The translations under genes were made by a program, and so were the position numbers. Of a DNA stretch of 64,000 nt, positions 20,710 through 33,249 are shown piece after piece (position 1 is the first letter of the stretch; each line of letters begins with the position of its first letter). Below the pieces are notes generated by a model. It had not been told where the DNA came from. It saw only the letters and a program-made list of their open reading frames with translations, and did not search any database. Source of the stretch: Cephalotus follicularis (Eukaryota; Streptophyta; Magnoliopsida; Oxalidales; Cephalotaceae). The DNA lies in the NCBI GenBank assembly GCA_001972305.1, contig BDDD01002051.1:78947-142946 (forward strand), read 5' to 3'.

Positions 20710-23279
20710 GACACGACCTACCCAGACTACCTCACCTGGACGAGCTACGTCATAGGAGAAATCCACCATCTCCTCTTTAAAAAAAAAATTACTTTTTCAA
20801 TTCAATAATTTACATTTTCAGGAGGTCAAACCAAGATTTGATATTATAATACTTCTCTTAGCAAAGCACGTTAAAGCTTAATCTTTTATAAAACAGACTA
20901 CAAGAGGTCTACATAAAATTTCCTATTACCGTTTTATCCTGGCAGAGCACACTAAGGCTTAACGTTTAGCTTAAGGAAAACTATGTTTCCACTACGTCAT
21001 ATAACGGACATACGCTGGGTAGTCTAACTATAACTTCTTACTCTAGCCTTTATGTTCTAGACTTTATTTCTCCTTAACTTATCTCATATTCTCATACTCA
21101 GATCCTATAATCATACTACATATTTGGCAGAGAATGGGGCATTGAGCGCAGAGGTCTACGTTAAAACCTTCAACTCTACTTAAGCTTCTACTTCAAGGCT
21201 GACCTCATCCTTTGAGATCTGCCACAGAGCTTTGAACTCTGACGTCCACTTCCTAGTATGAGCTCTAAAGTTAGTCTATATTTCTAAGTCTGCGTTCGAG
21301 TTAGGGAGCTCTGACCTTTACTACCAAAGTGTACTTACCTATTATGGCATCGACCCTTGAGGTCATACCTTCGCCTCCGAGGTCTGCCTTACCACTGAGC
21401 TCTGCTCCCCAAGCTTTGCCTTAACGCTTAAGCTCTGCCTAACTCTCTAGCCACTGCTTTTCCATCTCTGTGCTTTGCACTAAAGCCTCATACATACTCA
21501 TATACAAAACTCAAGATATCACCTTCATTTACTTATATAAAAACTTCAAAAATTATGCCATACTCATGCACCCGGCAGAGTAGCCACATAGCCAATATAT
21601 TTTTCATTTTAAATTTGATTAACCACAAATCCTTAACACTTAACAAACTGGGATTCAATTATCACAAGTTCACGGAATTGAATATAAATCATCGTAATAT
21701 TAAAATAATCCCAAAATGCCCCATGTATGCATGTGATGCTGGTCTGAATTTCCAGCAAGGGTGCCTAGGCCTGTGATCTACCTTTATCCAGATATCACTT
21801 CTACTGCTCTGGTGGATCAGGTGGATTTTTCTCTGCTCTTTCAACTGTAAAAGAATCTGGGAGGGGGTTAGTCCAAATGACTAGTGAGTAAGAACAAAGA
21901 ATTCCTTGCTGCATCCAACAACAGCAGGATGCACCGAAGGAATTGTGCCATGTTGAGCCCAACTAGGCAGAAACAATAATATAAAATCATGACTCCAATA
22001 AAGAAAACACTTAAGCGGTACTCAACAAATATAAATGAGAGTCACAATAAAAATTAAGGTATCCGAATATCAAGAATTTAAGGATACGATTTTTGATCAC
22101 AAATCAAAATATGTGCCCAAAGAATATCATAAAATCAGAGGATGTTGGTACCACTATCATATCTCAATCTCATGTTTGTTGCCATATCTCAATGGCATTA
22201 CACTGCTCTAACACCATATCTCAGTGGCAATACTCTGCTATGCCGCCATATCTCAATGGCAAAAACAAATCGACTACTACAACAAATACAAATATCTAGG
22301 CCATAGGCCACAGAACTGTACATATCCTTCATATACCGGTATAGAGTGCCTATGCCTCTGCCTCGTCAGAGGGGACGACAACATCAGTGCACAGATCTAG
22401 CCCTCATCAAAGAAATAACATATATGAAGCTCAACTGAAGGGACGTTGTTTACCATGCGGATCTGTCCTCGCCAGAAATCACATATCACAGGTACCAATA
22501 CAGTCAGATGGATGAGGGACGGAAGCTCTGTTGCAATCACACTCAGCATACCGTCATGGACCAGCGGTCATGCTACTGATCCAGGTAATGGAACCTGGGG
22601 GCAGTCCCACTTAACATCCCATCATAGAGAATGAGCCATGTTAAGGAGTGTTGATCGTCAAACGTCCACCTCACCATCAACCGGTAATACATATTAGCAC
22701 ATCCATGGTTACCAGTATCAGAGTATAAAATATGGTATGAACAAGTCACAATAACACATGTATCGGAAGGGGACCAAGTCACCCAGAATATGAGGACTTA
22801 CCAGCACGTATATCGCATCACAAATCAAGAATCGAAGCCAACAAAGGACACATGGAATTCAATTCCCGGTAAAATATCACATACCATGAATTCAAAATGG
22901 CACATATAAATAAGACTCTAAAAAAAATTGAAATAGAGGAAGGGAATGTATCACTCACTAATTTACTGCAATTTACCACTGTAGACTAGCTCCTAAATGC
23001 TCCGGATTGACCCCTGGATCCTTGTCTGTAAGGCCATCACATAACCGACTTAGAATCGTTTGCCCTATACTCATAACATGAGCTACATGCTCAAAACATC
23101 ATTACCTCAACCATCTTTGCTTCACAAAAAAAAAACTTACTGAAAAGTGCCATACACCACTACTCTTAGCAGAGAAGATGTGAGCTTACCTTAACATATA
23201 CCAAGTGTCTGGTTGAGAATCACTTGTCACCTCAAAATCTTGAAGAATCGTAGAAGGAAGAACTGAGGACTCACAAATG
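20710..23279 (-). mobile_element. Block J: LTR-like, probably Ty3/gypsy, reverse orientation
   Basis: It starts TGACACGACC on +, which on - is the LTR-type end GGTCGTGTCA. Read on -, part of it (around 22500-22700) resembles the E LTRs near 32404-32640: 'tatgatggg', 'actgcccccaggttcca', 'cctggat'. No coding region is recognisable. The far end is cut at 23280 by the B3 LTR, so it may be a solo LTR or the edge of a larger element. The 73-codon and shorter frames within are not credible genes. Confidence 0.5.
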
Positions 23280-24959
23280 TGTTAGGTTAGCGGTGTACCT
23301 GTATGCCACAATATGGCTCGTTGTTTGTATATATACACTCTTGATTTATACAATTATGAATTCCATTCATATTTCCTGTGCATTTTTTATTTATTGGCAA
23401 GTCTATGTGGCTCATCCCAACCAACCAAAAGGAACAAAATAATTATTCATAATTTACTATATGTCATGTAGCACCCTGTCACACCAACGGGTTGGATCTC
23501 GTGCTAGGGAGGCTATAAGAATGAGATCCTTACTCCCTGTGACAAACTGTTCCAAGTCATAGGTTCATTTTCTTCGAGCCATTGATGAACCACGAAGACT
23601 TGTCACATTATGCTTGCTCCCGAGTTAGCAGTGGATGATGGTTATCTCGTAGCCATTTGGGTTTATCCCTAAATCTAAATGTGAGGTGTATTCTAGAGAG
23701 CGTGACACTGAACAAACCCACCAATAGGAAACCTGTTTGAATAGTCAATACCCAATGTCAATAGGATTCCTATGGTCTCAGTAGTGTATAGTCTATGTTG
23801 ACTAGCAGGTCTATAGTCTGCGTTGTCTCCTTTGACCGGAGAGTCTGGCATGCATTGGGTAGTGACTGCTTGACTTTGATTTCTGCCTTCCCTAGCACTA
23901 GCCACATGTTGCAAAAGGGTTGTCTTTGGGTTTTGTGGGAGCTGCATTAAGATGTATGGGCGAGTGCGCAATAGGGATCGTCATACCCGGGATGAGGGTG
24001 ACCGGCTCTATTTATCTATGTACGTTGTAGAATTAAAAGTCCTGATCAGGCATAGGTGGACTGGGAACGAGAGGTTTCCGTGCGAGGTCTACCGATAGTC
24101 TCAGTGCGATCATAGATTCATAGTTATTTGTAATACCCGGAATTTTTATAAATAAAATATATATGTATAAATATACAATATTTTAAGGAACAGTATTTCG
24201 GGGCCAAAATGTATTGTTATCGGACTGGAATTGAATTTATGGATTTTGGGCCTTGAATGAAATTGTATGGAATTAGAATAAATGGAAATTGGGCTAAAAA
24301 ATGTTATGGATCGATTTAGAAATGAATTAAGGAAGGGGTATTGGGCTGTCCTCAGCAGCCCACAACGGTGAAGCTTGGCTAGAAACGTGTAGCGGATTCT
24401 AGAGTTTTCTATTGGAGACTATAAAGAGAAGGAACGAGAGTGTGGGGACGTTTCCTGGTGGCTTTTGGAGGAAAGAGAAAAAGACTTGACATTATTGTCT
24501 CCCTCCTCTTGCCTTTATATATTCCACTCTAATTCTCAAAGGAGCCATGAAAGAAGAAGCAGTGAAGGCGCAGGAACACTGGAGAATTTGTACTGGGCAA
24601 AAGAAGGAGAAGCGCTGTAAATCTCGCCGATTTAAGGTAGGATCTCCTACAAGCACACTTTAGTAATTTTAATATAAATGCTGTGCTACTGTTATTATGG
24701 AATGAATGCATTGGAATGTATTGGTTTATATGTTTATACACTAAAAATAAAGCAAAATGCGTTGGTTCCACTGTGCACTGAAGTGGGTCGTCACCACGCC
24801 CGAGCACGCCTGGCATGCAACCCGAGAGCACATCCATTGCCGTGCCATGATCGCACGACTGAGCTTCTAGTCATCATGCGTCCGAACATGGCGAGGTGCC
24901 AAGCTCTCCACCGGCATGCCACCGAGCAACCAGTAGCGCATGATCAAAGTGCCAAACAT

Positions 24960-25460
24960 CAGAGCTCCCCTTTGCTAAATGCCTCGGGACACAAGTGTAG
25001 AGGACGCCATTTTCCTCTACATGCGCCCCATCCTCTGTAAATGCCCAGGGACATAGGTGCAGAGGACGCACCAACGCTAACGGCCAGGGACACAGGTGTG
25101 GAGGACGTACCAGCGCTAACACCTGAGGACACTGGCGGGGGACGCACCAGTGCCATTACCCATGATAGGTGCAGAGGATGCACCAGTACCATGTGCCGAG
25201 GTGCGATGTGCCATGCATCCAAGACGCCAGAGTCCTCCTCTACCATGCGTCCAAGGATGCGCCAGTGTAGAGCGCCATTGTTGTCCTCTGCAAATTCCAG
25301 AGGAAACCATGTGCGGAGGACACCATTGTCCTCTGCCATGCGTTCTGTCCCCTGCAAGGAGCAGAGGATGCCAAGGCTGAGCTCCCCACTGACCCCTGCG
25401 TGCGCCCAGTGCATGCCCGAGGTTCCGGGGATGCCAGTACCGAGCTCTTCACTATCCATT
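24960..25460. repeat. GC-rich degenerate minisatellite in K
   Basis: Variants of 'agaggacgcaccag.gc.a' and 'ccgagg.gc.a.g' repeat at about 35-45 bp intervals. This makes a GC-rich island in an AT-rich region and creates long spurious open frames on both strands. Confidence 0.6.
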
Positions 25461-25944
25461 GCACACGCCCGAGGTGCCAAGGTGAGAGGGACGCAAGGCA
25501 CCAAGCTCTCCAATGCTATGTCCTACGCATTAGTCCAGTTATCCACCTATCAGACCATCTCAGGCATGTATCCACATAACGAGCATGGCACTGCGCTAAG
25601 CTTTCCTTTGGACTGTACGCAAGCATATATGCACTTGAGGATATACATCCAAGGATGTACCAATGTAGCTCCATGTTGTGCCATTCGTGTAGAGCATTAT
25701 AAACGTTATGCATGCGTGCACCCTCACCATACAAGTAAGGCATGGTCCTCTGCCATCCTGCGTCCAGCGCATGAGGACATGACCCAATTACCACCTGCAT
25801 GCATCCCATACGCGCATAATGACGTGACGAAATGTAGTAATAAATGTAGTATTTTAATAAAGGCAGACCGCACCGTACATGTTAATGTTAGTGAATGTAA
25901 ATTAAGGTACTGCACTCGATCACCACTGAGATGAGCCCTACAGG

Positions 25945-26115
25945 GATCATCGATTGAGATGAGCCAGTAAGGCTATTTTCCAGATGACCTAATGGGTCAC
26001 AAAATTGAGCTGAACCAGGTGGGTCACCGAGATAGTCCAATGGATCACTGATTAAGATGAGCCAATGGATCACCGATTGAGATAAGCCAGTGGATCACCG
26101 ACCGAGATGAGCCAC
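25945..26115. repeat. ~26-bp tandem repeat in K
   Basis: About five units of GGATCACCGATTGAGATGAG with CCA(A/G)T spacers. The units nearest 26050-26110 are the best preserved. Confidence 0.7.
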
Positions 26116-27282
26116 ATTAACTAAATAACTGATACTGTATAATGAATGTTCCTCTCCTCTGCCTATGATGCCTAGAGAGCGTATATTTCTCTTCCTAAAG
26201 CCGAGGACCAGAGGAACTGGTCTGCCGAAATTGTAATGTTTATTCCTCCCGGTTTCTCTGCCTTCCATGTCTGGAGTGCTTCATCCCACCTCCTTAAGTG
26301 GGGAATGTTGCGGAAGGATTTATATTAACTGTTAATAATTACAAAATGATTGTTATGGAATGAATGAATGTACTGAATGTATTGCACTATTCTCACTGTA
26401 TCTCTCATTGCATACATATTTATATCTGTTGCATTGCACTCCACACATGTATGAGTAGGGGATCCTACACAACCAGTGGTTGTTGACCCATTGCATTGTA
26501 ATGTAATGGGTTAGGTACATGTGAAGCTTTGTAGCAAGCAGAAGATGGAACAGGGGTAAGTCTCCTTCTTCCAGTTGCGGTTTGATGACCTTGGAGTTTA
26601 CGGTTTATTTGTATTACGACCTGTCGATCTGTGGCAGAGCTACAGTTTAAATAATGTTGTATAAACTGGGTTTTATCCATGAATGTTATTGTTATTGAAT
26701 TTCTGCATGCATTATTATATTGATTAAAGGTTTTTAAATTTTCCCATAAATTTATTGAATGATACTATTGGTAGTGCGTCAAGCTTTGGGGGTTGACCCT
26801 TGGGGTTTGTGGCGTAACATTATCACAGCAATACTATGGGTGAAATTCATCCAAACCCTAGGCTGTGATGGAAGCCAAGTATGACGAGGGAAACATGACA
26901 CATATGCCGATGACTAGATAAAGTGATCGGCTATTTGGACCATGAAAGATAGGTGTGGTAATACACAGATCCAGGGGGTGACTGGCGCTCACACCGGGGC
27001 TGTTTTGATAGTCCGAGATTATTAGAATGGTCGTACCAAAAAGTGAGATGTTATGGGATTTTATCATCATATCGGAGAACGAAAGGATTTCGGGTTCTGC
27101 CTTGCTTTGAACAGGTTGATATGTGGAGGGACACATGTCATTTAGTGAAAGGACAACATTAGGGAAGATGTTGCTTTGCTAGCGAGTATTTCATTTGCTG
27201 GATATAGGTCCAAACAATGCCACGATGAAATATTCCAAGCATAAGGCTTGAAAATAGAAGAGAATGTCTCATTTTTGTCTTA

Positions 27283-27540
27283 GGCGTCAACGCCATGGAG
27301 AGCATGCGTTGACGCCATTTATAGCTTAAGCTTCTGGGCGTCGACGCTATGGAGATCATGCGTTGACACCATCTAAAACAGGGACTTATGCGTTGACGCC
27401 ATGGAGAGCATGCGTTGATGCTGTATGTAGCTAGAGTCATTGGGCGTTAAGTTATTGGAGAGCATGCATTTATGCCTTGTTAAACCAGTGACTTACGTGT
27501 TGACGCTGTGATGTTTATCCGTCGACGCTAAGACAGGAAG
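27283..27540. repeat. ~53-bp tandem repeat carrying GTCGAC-type inverted pairs, B3 LTR
   Basis: Units start near 27283, 27337, 27389, 27443 and 27496, so the period is 52-54 bp. The first unit has an 11-bp perfect inverted repeat, GGCGTCAACGC (27283-27293) and GCGTTGACGCC (27306-27316), around a 12-bp loop. Exact GTCGAC survives at 27340 and 27521; other copies read GTCAAC or GTTGAC, as expected from CpG decay. The B1 LTR lacks this array. Confidence 0.75.
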
Positions 27541-27773
27541 AGACTTCGCGCCTATTTCATCTTATCGTTGGCGTTGACGACAAGATAGGATGAGACGCAA
27601 GGTGTTGATGCCATCCTGGCTGACACAAGGCATATCACTAAACTTGAGAGAAGTTGGTAACTTTTGGGAAGTGTGTTCAAGAAGCTAGAGAGTTGACTTG
27701 GACATGTCTGAGAGAAAAGTCAAAAAGTAAAAATACTTTATGACTAAAGGACAAAAAGTGAGAGGCTTCCATA

Positions 27774-27824
27774 ACACACACACACACACACACACGCACT
27801 CTCTCTCTCTCTCTCTCTCTCTCT
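27774..27824. repeat. (AC)n(CT)n microsatellite in B3 LTR
   Basis: About 11 AC units followed by about 13 CT units. Two minus-strand open frames here encode only repeated Arg-Glu or Val-Cys and are not genes. Confidence 0.9.
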
Positions 27825-28375
27825 TCCCTACCGCCTCTCTTCTTTCTGCTACTAGTGTACACGTTGATGCCATACACCTAGGCGTCAAAGCCTAAATCGT
27901 CTGGTTCAATTTACAGCCATTTTCAACCCTCCTTTCACCCCTCAAAGTTCATGATAAGTGGAGATAACTTGTACACTGCAACTTATCTTTAACTAGAGTG
28001 ATTTAATGTAGGTTAAACACTTGACTTGCATCTTCCTTATCATTGGCTAAAGGAGGAGCTTGGAGTTCTTTGATTCAAAGGGTAGAGAGAGCTTGACTTG
28101 AAAGAAGGATTCTTCACCTCTATAAGAATCGCTTATCTTCTTGTTCTTGTGGCCGTGGCAGTGCGTTGTAGCTTGGGTTAGAGGACCCTAACTGAACCCC
28201 CTTGCCCATATGGTGGTTTCCTTGCCATACCTTAGGGTTAGGGATGATTGGGTTCGGGTTGTTTGGACTTTTGGATAGGGTTTGTGTGTTTCCTTGTGAG
28301 CCAATCTTGAAGTCTATTTCAATGGTTTACGGCAACCCTATTGTTCCAACCCATTTTACCCTATGCTTGGTTTTG

Positions 28376-28380
28376 GTTTC
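28376..28380. other. Target-site duplication of D, left copy
   Basis: GTTTC directly precedes TGTAACACCC at 28381. The same GTTTC occurs at 49809-49813 directly after the other terminus GGGTATTACA. Confidence 0.9.
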
Positions 28381-30997
28381 TGTAACACCCCCGAACGGCG
28401 AGAGTAGTCACAAGTCATAATACAGATCCTAACATAACATAGCATAACTTAACTGAACATAAGCATAACTTTATTAGCTAAAAACGTGGCGGTCAAAACA
28501 TAACATATTCTGCAAACTGATCAAAACTTAAAACTTATCATATTCGGAAAACTTTAAATATTTCAATAGTCAATTATTAGAAATTTAAACCATAAGTAAC
28601 TTATTGTTCAGGACCAACTCTAACAGAAAACATAATAGGATCACACTCCTAAGGATCCTTGACATAAAGGTGGTCATCTCTCATTCACACTTTCCCCCGC
28701 TGCTCCTGATAACCTGCCGCACGGAAAACAAAAACACGGCTGAGCAAACCTTAGTACGGATAAAGAATATAAAACAATAACAAGAATTTAAAAGCAGTAA
28801 GATTTAAATAAAACTCGTAATAGAAATCTTAAGCAGTAAATCATTTAAACGTTCATTTCTGAACTTCATAAACTCAATTTCATAACTTTCGAAACATGTA
28901 CAGAACATTTCAAAAACATACTTTCATAATTCATACTGAGCCACATAACATATCACACATCAGAAACATATAGGGCAAGGGAGGCGCTAATTCCACATGC
29001 CCATTAGAATTGAAGTGTACAGCACTACACAAGTCAATTCTCATATCATATCATATCACATATTGCATAACTCCATACGTATGTCATATTCTAGAATCGA
29101 TTCATACGCCTCTATCATACATAGCAGATCCATAAATCCATCTCATGGGATTTATTCATCACATAGAGAGACACCGTAGACTAATCACACTGCTATGGAA
29201 GTGTCATGTCTCCGTGCCAGGCCTACGACATGCCTATTGTACGCCCCATAGGTGGGTACAAATACTCAGTATTTTATCACTTCCAAAACATTGATTTATC
29301 AAAATCAATTTAGAAACACATAAAATATGCTTTTTCAAAACATATTAAAAAATCCTTATCAAACGATATCATTTACATAACATACAATTCATAATCGGAG
29401 TATCAACTCATTTATTTCCCACCATAAACGAGAGGATCATAACATATGACATATCGTATCATAACATAAGATTAGAGTCGGGAACATTAAATTCGTAAAA
29501 TATAAAAATTGACTTTATTTTCCAGGACATATCAAATTCATAAACATAACCGAGTTCATAAAACCGAAGGAACATATCATAAAAGTAAAAGTGATTTTCA
29601 TTCAAAACAAATGAAAACAGGAATTTTCTGGACAAAACATCCGACTGTCATAGAGCTCCAGCCGACTGTTAGAAGCTTGGCAGTCGACTAATAATCAGGG
29701 CCAGTCGACTACACAAACCAGACTGTAGTCAGTTGACTGTGACAGAGGTCCAGCCGACTTTGCAAAGCAAGGCAGTTGATTGATTCATACAAACAGCCGA
29801 CTACACAAGGCTAGACAACCCACTGCCAGTAAGAACAGCCAATTGTTCTGGATGATAGAACAACAAAACTTAACATTTTCAATGAAGAAACTGTCCAAAC
29901 ATGTATAACATTATACCAGAGGCTTAAACACATATACACATGACATTGTATGGCATTTAGACGGTAGGAAAACATAGAATTTACATGATCATATGACCAG
30001 TGGCGATATTCAAGGAAGAACAAAGTGAACTCTAATCACATGCATTCCTATTAGTTCAATTTTACTGTCAACATCCACTCTCAGTTTCTAAGACCAGATT
30101 ACAACCCCTTTCATGATGCTAACAGGCTTGCTAACAGACTCAAGAACACAATGACAAAACATATAAAGACAGGAATCAAAACCAACAAAACTTTAGTAGC
30201 CTATATGCATATAAAACCAAATAACAATATGGAACAAACCATCATAGCAAGGATTACTAACCTGTAATAGTTTAATAGACACTGCAAACTGCAGAAAAAA
30301 CACCACAGAACAATGTCAATCGGCTGTACAAAGGAACAAAAGAGAATAGAACAATTACACAGCTCAATGCCTGCCACAGAAAGTATAACCAAAAGAACAA
30401 CAAAGAATTGAGATTACATTACAAAACTGACTTGTCATGAACGAAATAACACAAGAACACAACAATCCTAGCTTTCGATTTCGACAGTGAGCAGGCAAAA
30501 GAAAACGGATGGCATATCACTGTGATAGTGTCACTCTTAAAATTGGAAAGAAAAGAGAGAATTGTGGAAGAGATAAGAAAATATGGCGACATAATCTGAT
30601 TGATAAGGTAGAAGAGAGTATTTTCAGGAGATTGATAAGGAAAGAAGGAAGAAAACGTGTGAAGAGATAGAGAGGAAGAGAAAGTTACGGGAGAGGGAAA
30701 GAAAAGGAATTAGAATAATAAAAGAAATAAAATTGTTTTAATAGGGTTTTAAAATAATAAATAAAATTTTTAAGAAAGGATTTATATAAAAAGAAAAAGA
30801 GACATAAGCATAAACATAAACACATCTAAGAAGCATTCTGATACCCACATATCCAAAACTCAGGCTGGTATCAGTCAGCCCAGAACATATAGGCCCAAAA
30901 CGGGGCAAACAGACTTTATAACAAAACAATTTAAAAAGCCCAAACACAAACAGATAAAAGTCCGTAAAACACATATACGCATAACTAGGGTATTACA
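28381..30997 (-). repeat. Element D 3' LTR
   Basis: 2.6 kb; on + it reads TGTAACACCCCCGAACGG...GGGTATTACA. A purine-rich tract on - (complement of 30998-31012, AAGGGAGTGTGGA) abuts it as the polypurine tract, which fixes it as the 3' LTR. It is about 220 bp shorter than the 5' LTR because of one indel near 29600. Short open frames inside recur in the other LTR and are not genes. Confidence 0.85.
29640..29815. repeat. CAGTCGACTG-type array, D 3' LTR
   Basis: GTCGAC at 29683 (GGCAGTCGACTAA) and 29704 (CCAGTCGACTAC), with variants CAGCCGACTG, CAGTTGACTG and CAGCCGACTA between 29640 and 29810. There are about nine motif copies in 170 bp. The flank style is that of copia element F, not of element I. 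Confidence 0.75.
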
Positions 30998-31049
30998 TCC
31001 ACACTCCCTTAAAAGGATTTCATCTCAAAATCACAAACATACACATACC

Positions 31050-31705
31050 TTAAGCAAACAAGTATGGATATCGCTCTCGAATGTGCTCCTTCATCTCCCA
31101 TGTAGCCTCAAGCTCAGGATGATTCCTCCATAGAACTTTCACTAAAGGAACGGTCTTGTTACGTGTCACCCGCTCCTGTCGATCCACAATAGCCTCTGCC
31201 TCCTCGTCACAAGATAGATCCTCCCGAATACTGTCCAGAGGATAGTGAACCACATGCAGGGGATGATACTGATAAACCCTTAGGAAAGACACGTGGAACA
31301 CGTTATGGACGTGTGCTAACTGCGGAGGCAAAGCTAACCCATAAGCAGCTATGCCCACCTTTTCCAGAACTTCAAAAGGTCCAACAAACCGTGGACTCAA
31401 CTTTCTTTTCAGCCCAAAACGTCGGACTCCTTTCCAAGGTGAAACTTTTAAGAACACATGTACACCTACTTTGAACTCCAAGTACCTCCGATGTATGTCC
31501 GCATAACTCTTCCATCAAGTTTGAGCTGCCTTCAATCTCTCCTTTGCTACTACCACTTTTTCAGTAGTGATCTGCAGTAGCTCGGGTCCATCGATAACTC
31601 GCTCTCCAACCTTATCCCAACATGTCAGAGCTTGACACTTCCTCCCATAAAGAGCTTCAAATGGAGCCATACGGATTATAGCATGCCTACTGTTATTGTA
31701 GGCAA
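31050..31705 (-). pseudogene. pol: Element D integrase, C-terminal part
   Basis: The - strand from 31705 begins with 'YNNSRHAIIRMAPFEALYG', which continues the integrase core cut off at 42916. After a stop near 31515 the C-terminal domain follows ('VGVHVFLKVSPWKGVRRFG', 'HNVFHVSFLRVY') and then the chromodomain-like tail ending 'RYPYLFA' at 31050. The separation from the rest of pol is caused entirely by the insertion of E. Confidence 0.85.
31701..31705. other. Target-site duplication of E, left copy
   Basis: GGCAA precedes TGTAACGCCC at 31706 and recurs at 42911-42915 right after GGTCCTGACA. It is a perfect 5-bp duplication within D's integrase. Confidence 0.9.
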
Positions 31706-32405
31706 TGTAACGCCCCGTAGCCATTTTGGAGCTTAAGAGAAGAAGTTTTTTTTTATGGGCTTTGGGCTTTATTTTGAGTAAGAAAGAAAGTTTAAGTGTG
31801 GTTTATGTTATAAGCCCAAATATAAACCATGATTAGTGATAGTTAAAGGACTTATGTGCAAAGCTTGTTGAGGAAGCTTCCTAATCCCAAGGAAAATGTC
31901 GACTATGTTGGGAATTATGGTGATATATCTGTTGATGTGGTCTTTTACTTTCTTTAGTCTCAGCAGATAGAGAGAGTTTTAGAGAGAGAGAGAGAGAGAG
32001 AGAGCTTTGGTTCTTCTTCTTCATTGACGAGCGGGAGGAGAACAACAGTTGAAGCTTTCAAAGCTTAGCGGAGAAGCAGCCAGGAGTTCTAGCAGACGAG
32101 GTGTTATAGGAGAAGTTCTCGTTAGAGGAAGCCAGTAAGAAAGCAGCCAAGAACAGTGAGTGGGACATCATTTCTATGTTTTTAGTTGTTTCGTGATATT
32201 CTTGATAACTCATTCAGTTTCTAATCCCCAGTACAGTGAGAGCTTTCTAACGGGAATTTGTTTCCCTAGCGTCTTTGTATGTTTCCCTTGACAGAATGAG
32301 AGAGAGAAAGAGAGTTTCTCGAGCATTAGAGCTCAAGTTCTTCAAGTGAATTAGTCACTTTCCAGTAAGGTAACGCGTACGTGCTAAGACCAACTCCTCG
32401 GCCAA

Positions 32406-32640
32406 CTATTGTCTATGATGGGAATTCGAGCGAGTCTGCCCCCAGGTTCCATTCCTGGATCTCCTTTACGCTATTGTCTATGATGGTGTTTAGGGTGAGT
32501 GTAGTCGAGCACTATGTACATAGCTCCAACCTCCTCGGTCAACTATTGTCTATGATAGGAAGACGGGCTAGACTGTCCCCAGGTCCTACCTGGATCTGCT
32601 TTATGCTATTGTCTATGATGGTGTTTAGGGTTTGAGTACA
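32406..32640. repeat. CTATTGTCTATGAT repeats in E LTR
   Basis: CTATTGTCTATGAT at 32406, 32471, 32543 and 32606, with spacing of 63-72 bp, alternating with 'cccaggt.cc.acctggatc'. The same block occurs near 40985-41200 in the other LTR, and a reverse-oriented relative occurs in J. Confidence 0.8.
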
Positions 32641-33244
32641 GTAGAGCTAAGTTTCCAAAGTAGAGATTATAGCCTTTTAGTAAGTCTTCTAGAGGGGAAC
32701 TTATCCTTGGACTTTTAGTCCCCAGCCCAGTATTTAGTAAAGCGGTAAGCAAAGAACAGATAGGTCGGTAGGTAAGCTGTCTAGCCCGGCTTAGGCCAAA
32801 AAAAAAAACCAGCTCAGCTCAGCGCCACTATAAGTTGGCAAGTATATATTATGTAGACAGCAGGCTTCGGCCTAAATCAGCATAGAAAAAGCCAGTTCCT
32901 AGCTTAGTTGTTCCCCTCGGGTATTTAGCCGGGAAGGACCCCGGTTCTTTATCAGCTATCTTTCCTTTAACGAGTTGTATCTTGAGTTCTTTTCAGCTTT
33001 TATGAATCTTCTAGAACCAGCTAAGCAGAGAAATAGTAAACTTTTCTTTCAAGTACCTTGAGCTTTTCTTTATTGTTTGCCATGACATACGTTTGCTAAG
33101 GTCTTTTCCCAAGTTGGGGTAGTCTTTCATGTTCATAGTAAGATTTCTTTTAGCACATTCATTATAAGAATGTACTACAGGATGTTTTGTTCTCATTTCG
33201 CTTAGTCAGTTGAACTAATCCCCTCATAGACTATTTTGCAGACC

Positions 33245-33249
33245 AGCCA
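33245..33249. other. Target-site duplication of F, left copy
   Basis: AGCCA before the element; AGCCT at 37555-37559 after it. The uninterrupted site in E's other LTR reads CCAGCCAGC near 41812, which supports a 5-bp duplication with one later change. Confidence 0.75.

Larger units (their letters stand above)
24129..26819 (+). mobile_element. Element K: solo Ty3/gypsy LTR
   Basis: A 2.69-kb LTR running TGTAATACCC...GGCGTAACA, with no internal coding region. The flanks are TTATT before and TTATC after, a near-perfect 5-bp duplication, and the B3 LTR continues on both sides. A TATA-like TTATATATT lies at 24514-24522. Near the 3' end, 'cctacacaacc..tggttg' with 'tgacccatt' matches element C's LTR at about 52188-52216, so K belongs to a related gypsy family. 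A solo LTR is the usual product of recombination between the two LTRs of one element. The open frames at 25041-25934 (297 codons) and on the opposite strand are GC-rich LTR repeats and not genes. Confidence 0.8.

Noticed and set aside
25041..25934. 297-codon open frame on + (with 184-codon frame on - at 24959-25513)
   Set aside because: It lies inside solo LTR K across a GC-rich minisatellite. The protein is low-complexity, without a recognisable domain, and both strands are open, which is typical of repeat artefacts.
27283..27540. CRISPR-like array of regularly spaced repeats
   Set aside because: The repeats diverge, the spacers are themselves repeats with a fixed 53-bp period, and the context is a plant LTR with no cas genes.
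27677..27888. Arg/Glu-rich and Cys/Val-rich small frames
   Set aside because: They translate the (AC)n(CT)n microsatellite.
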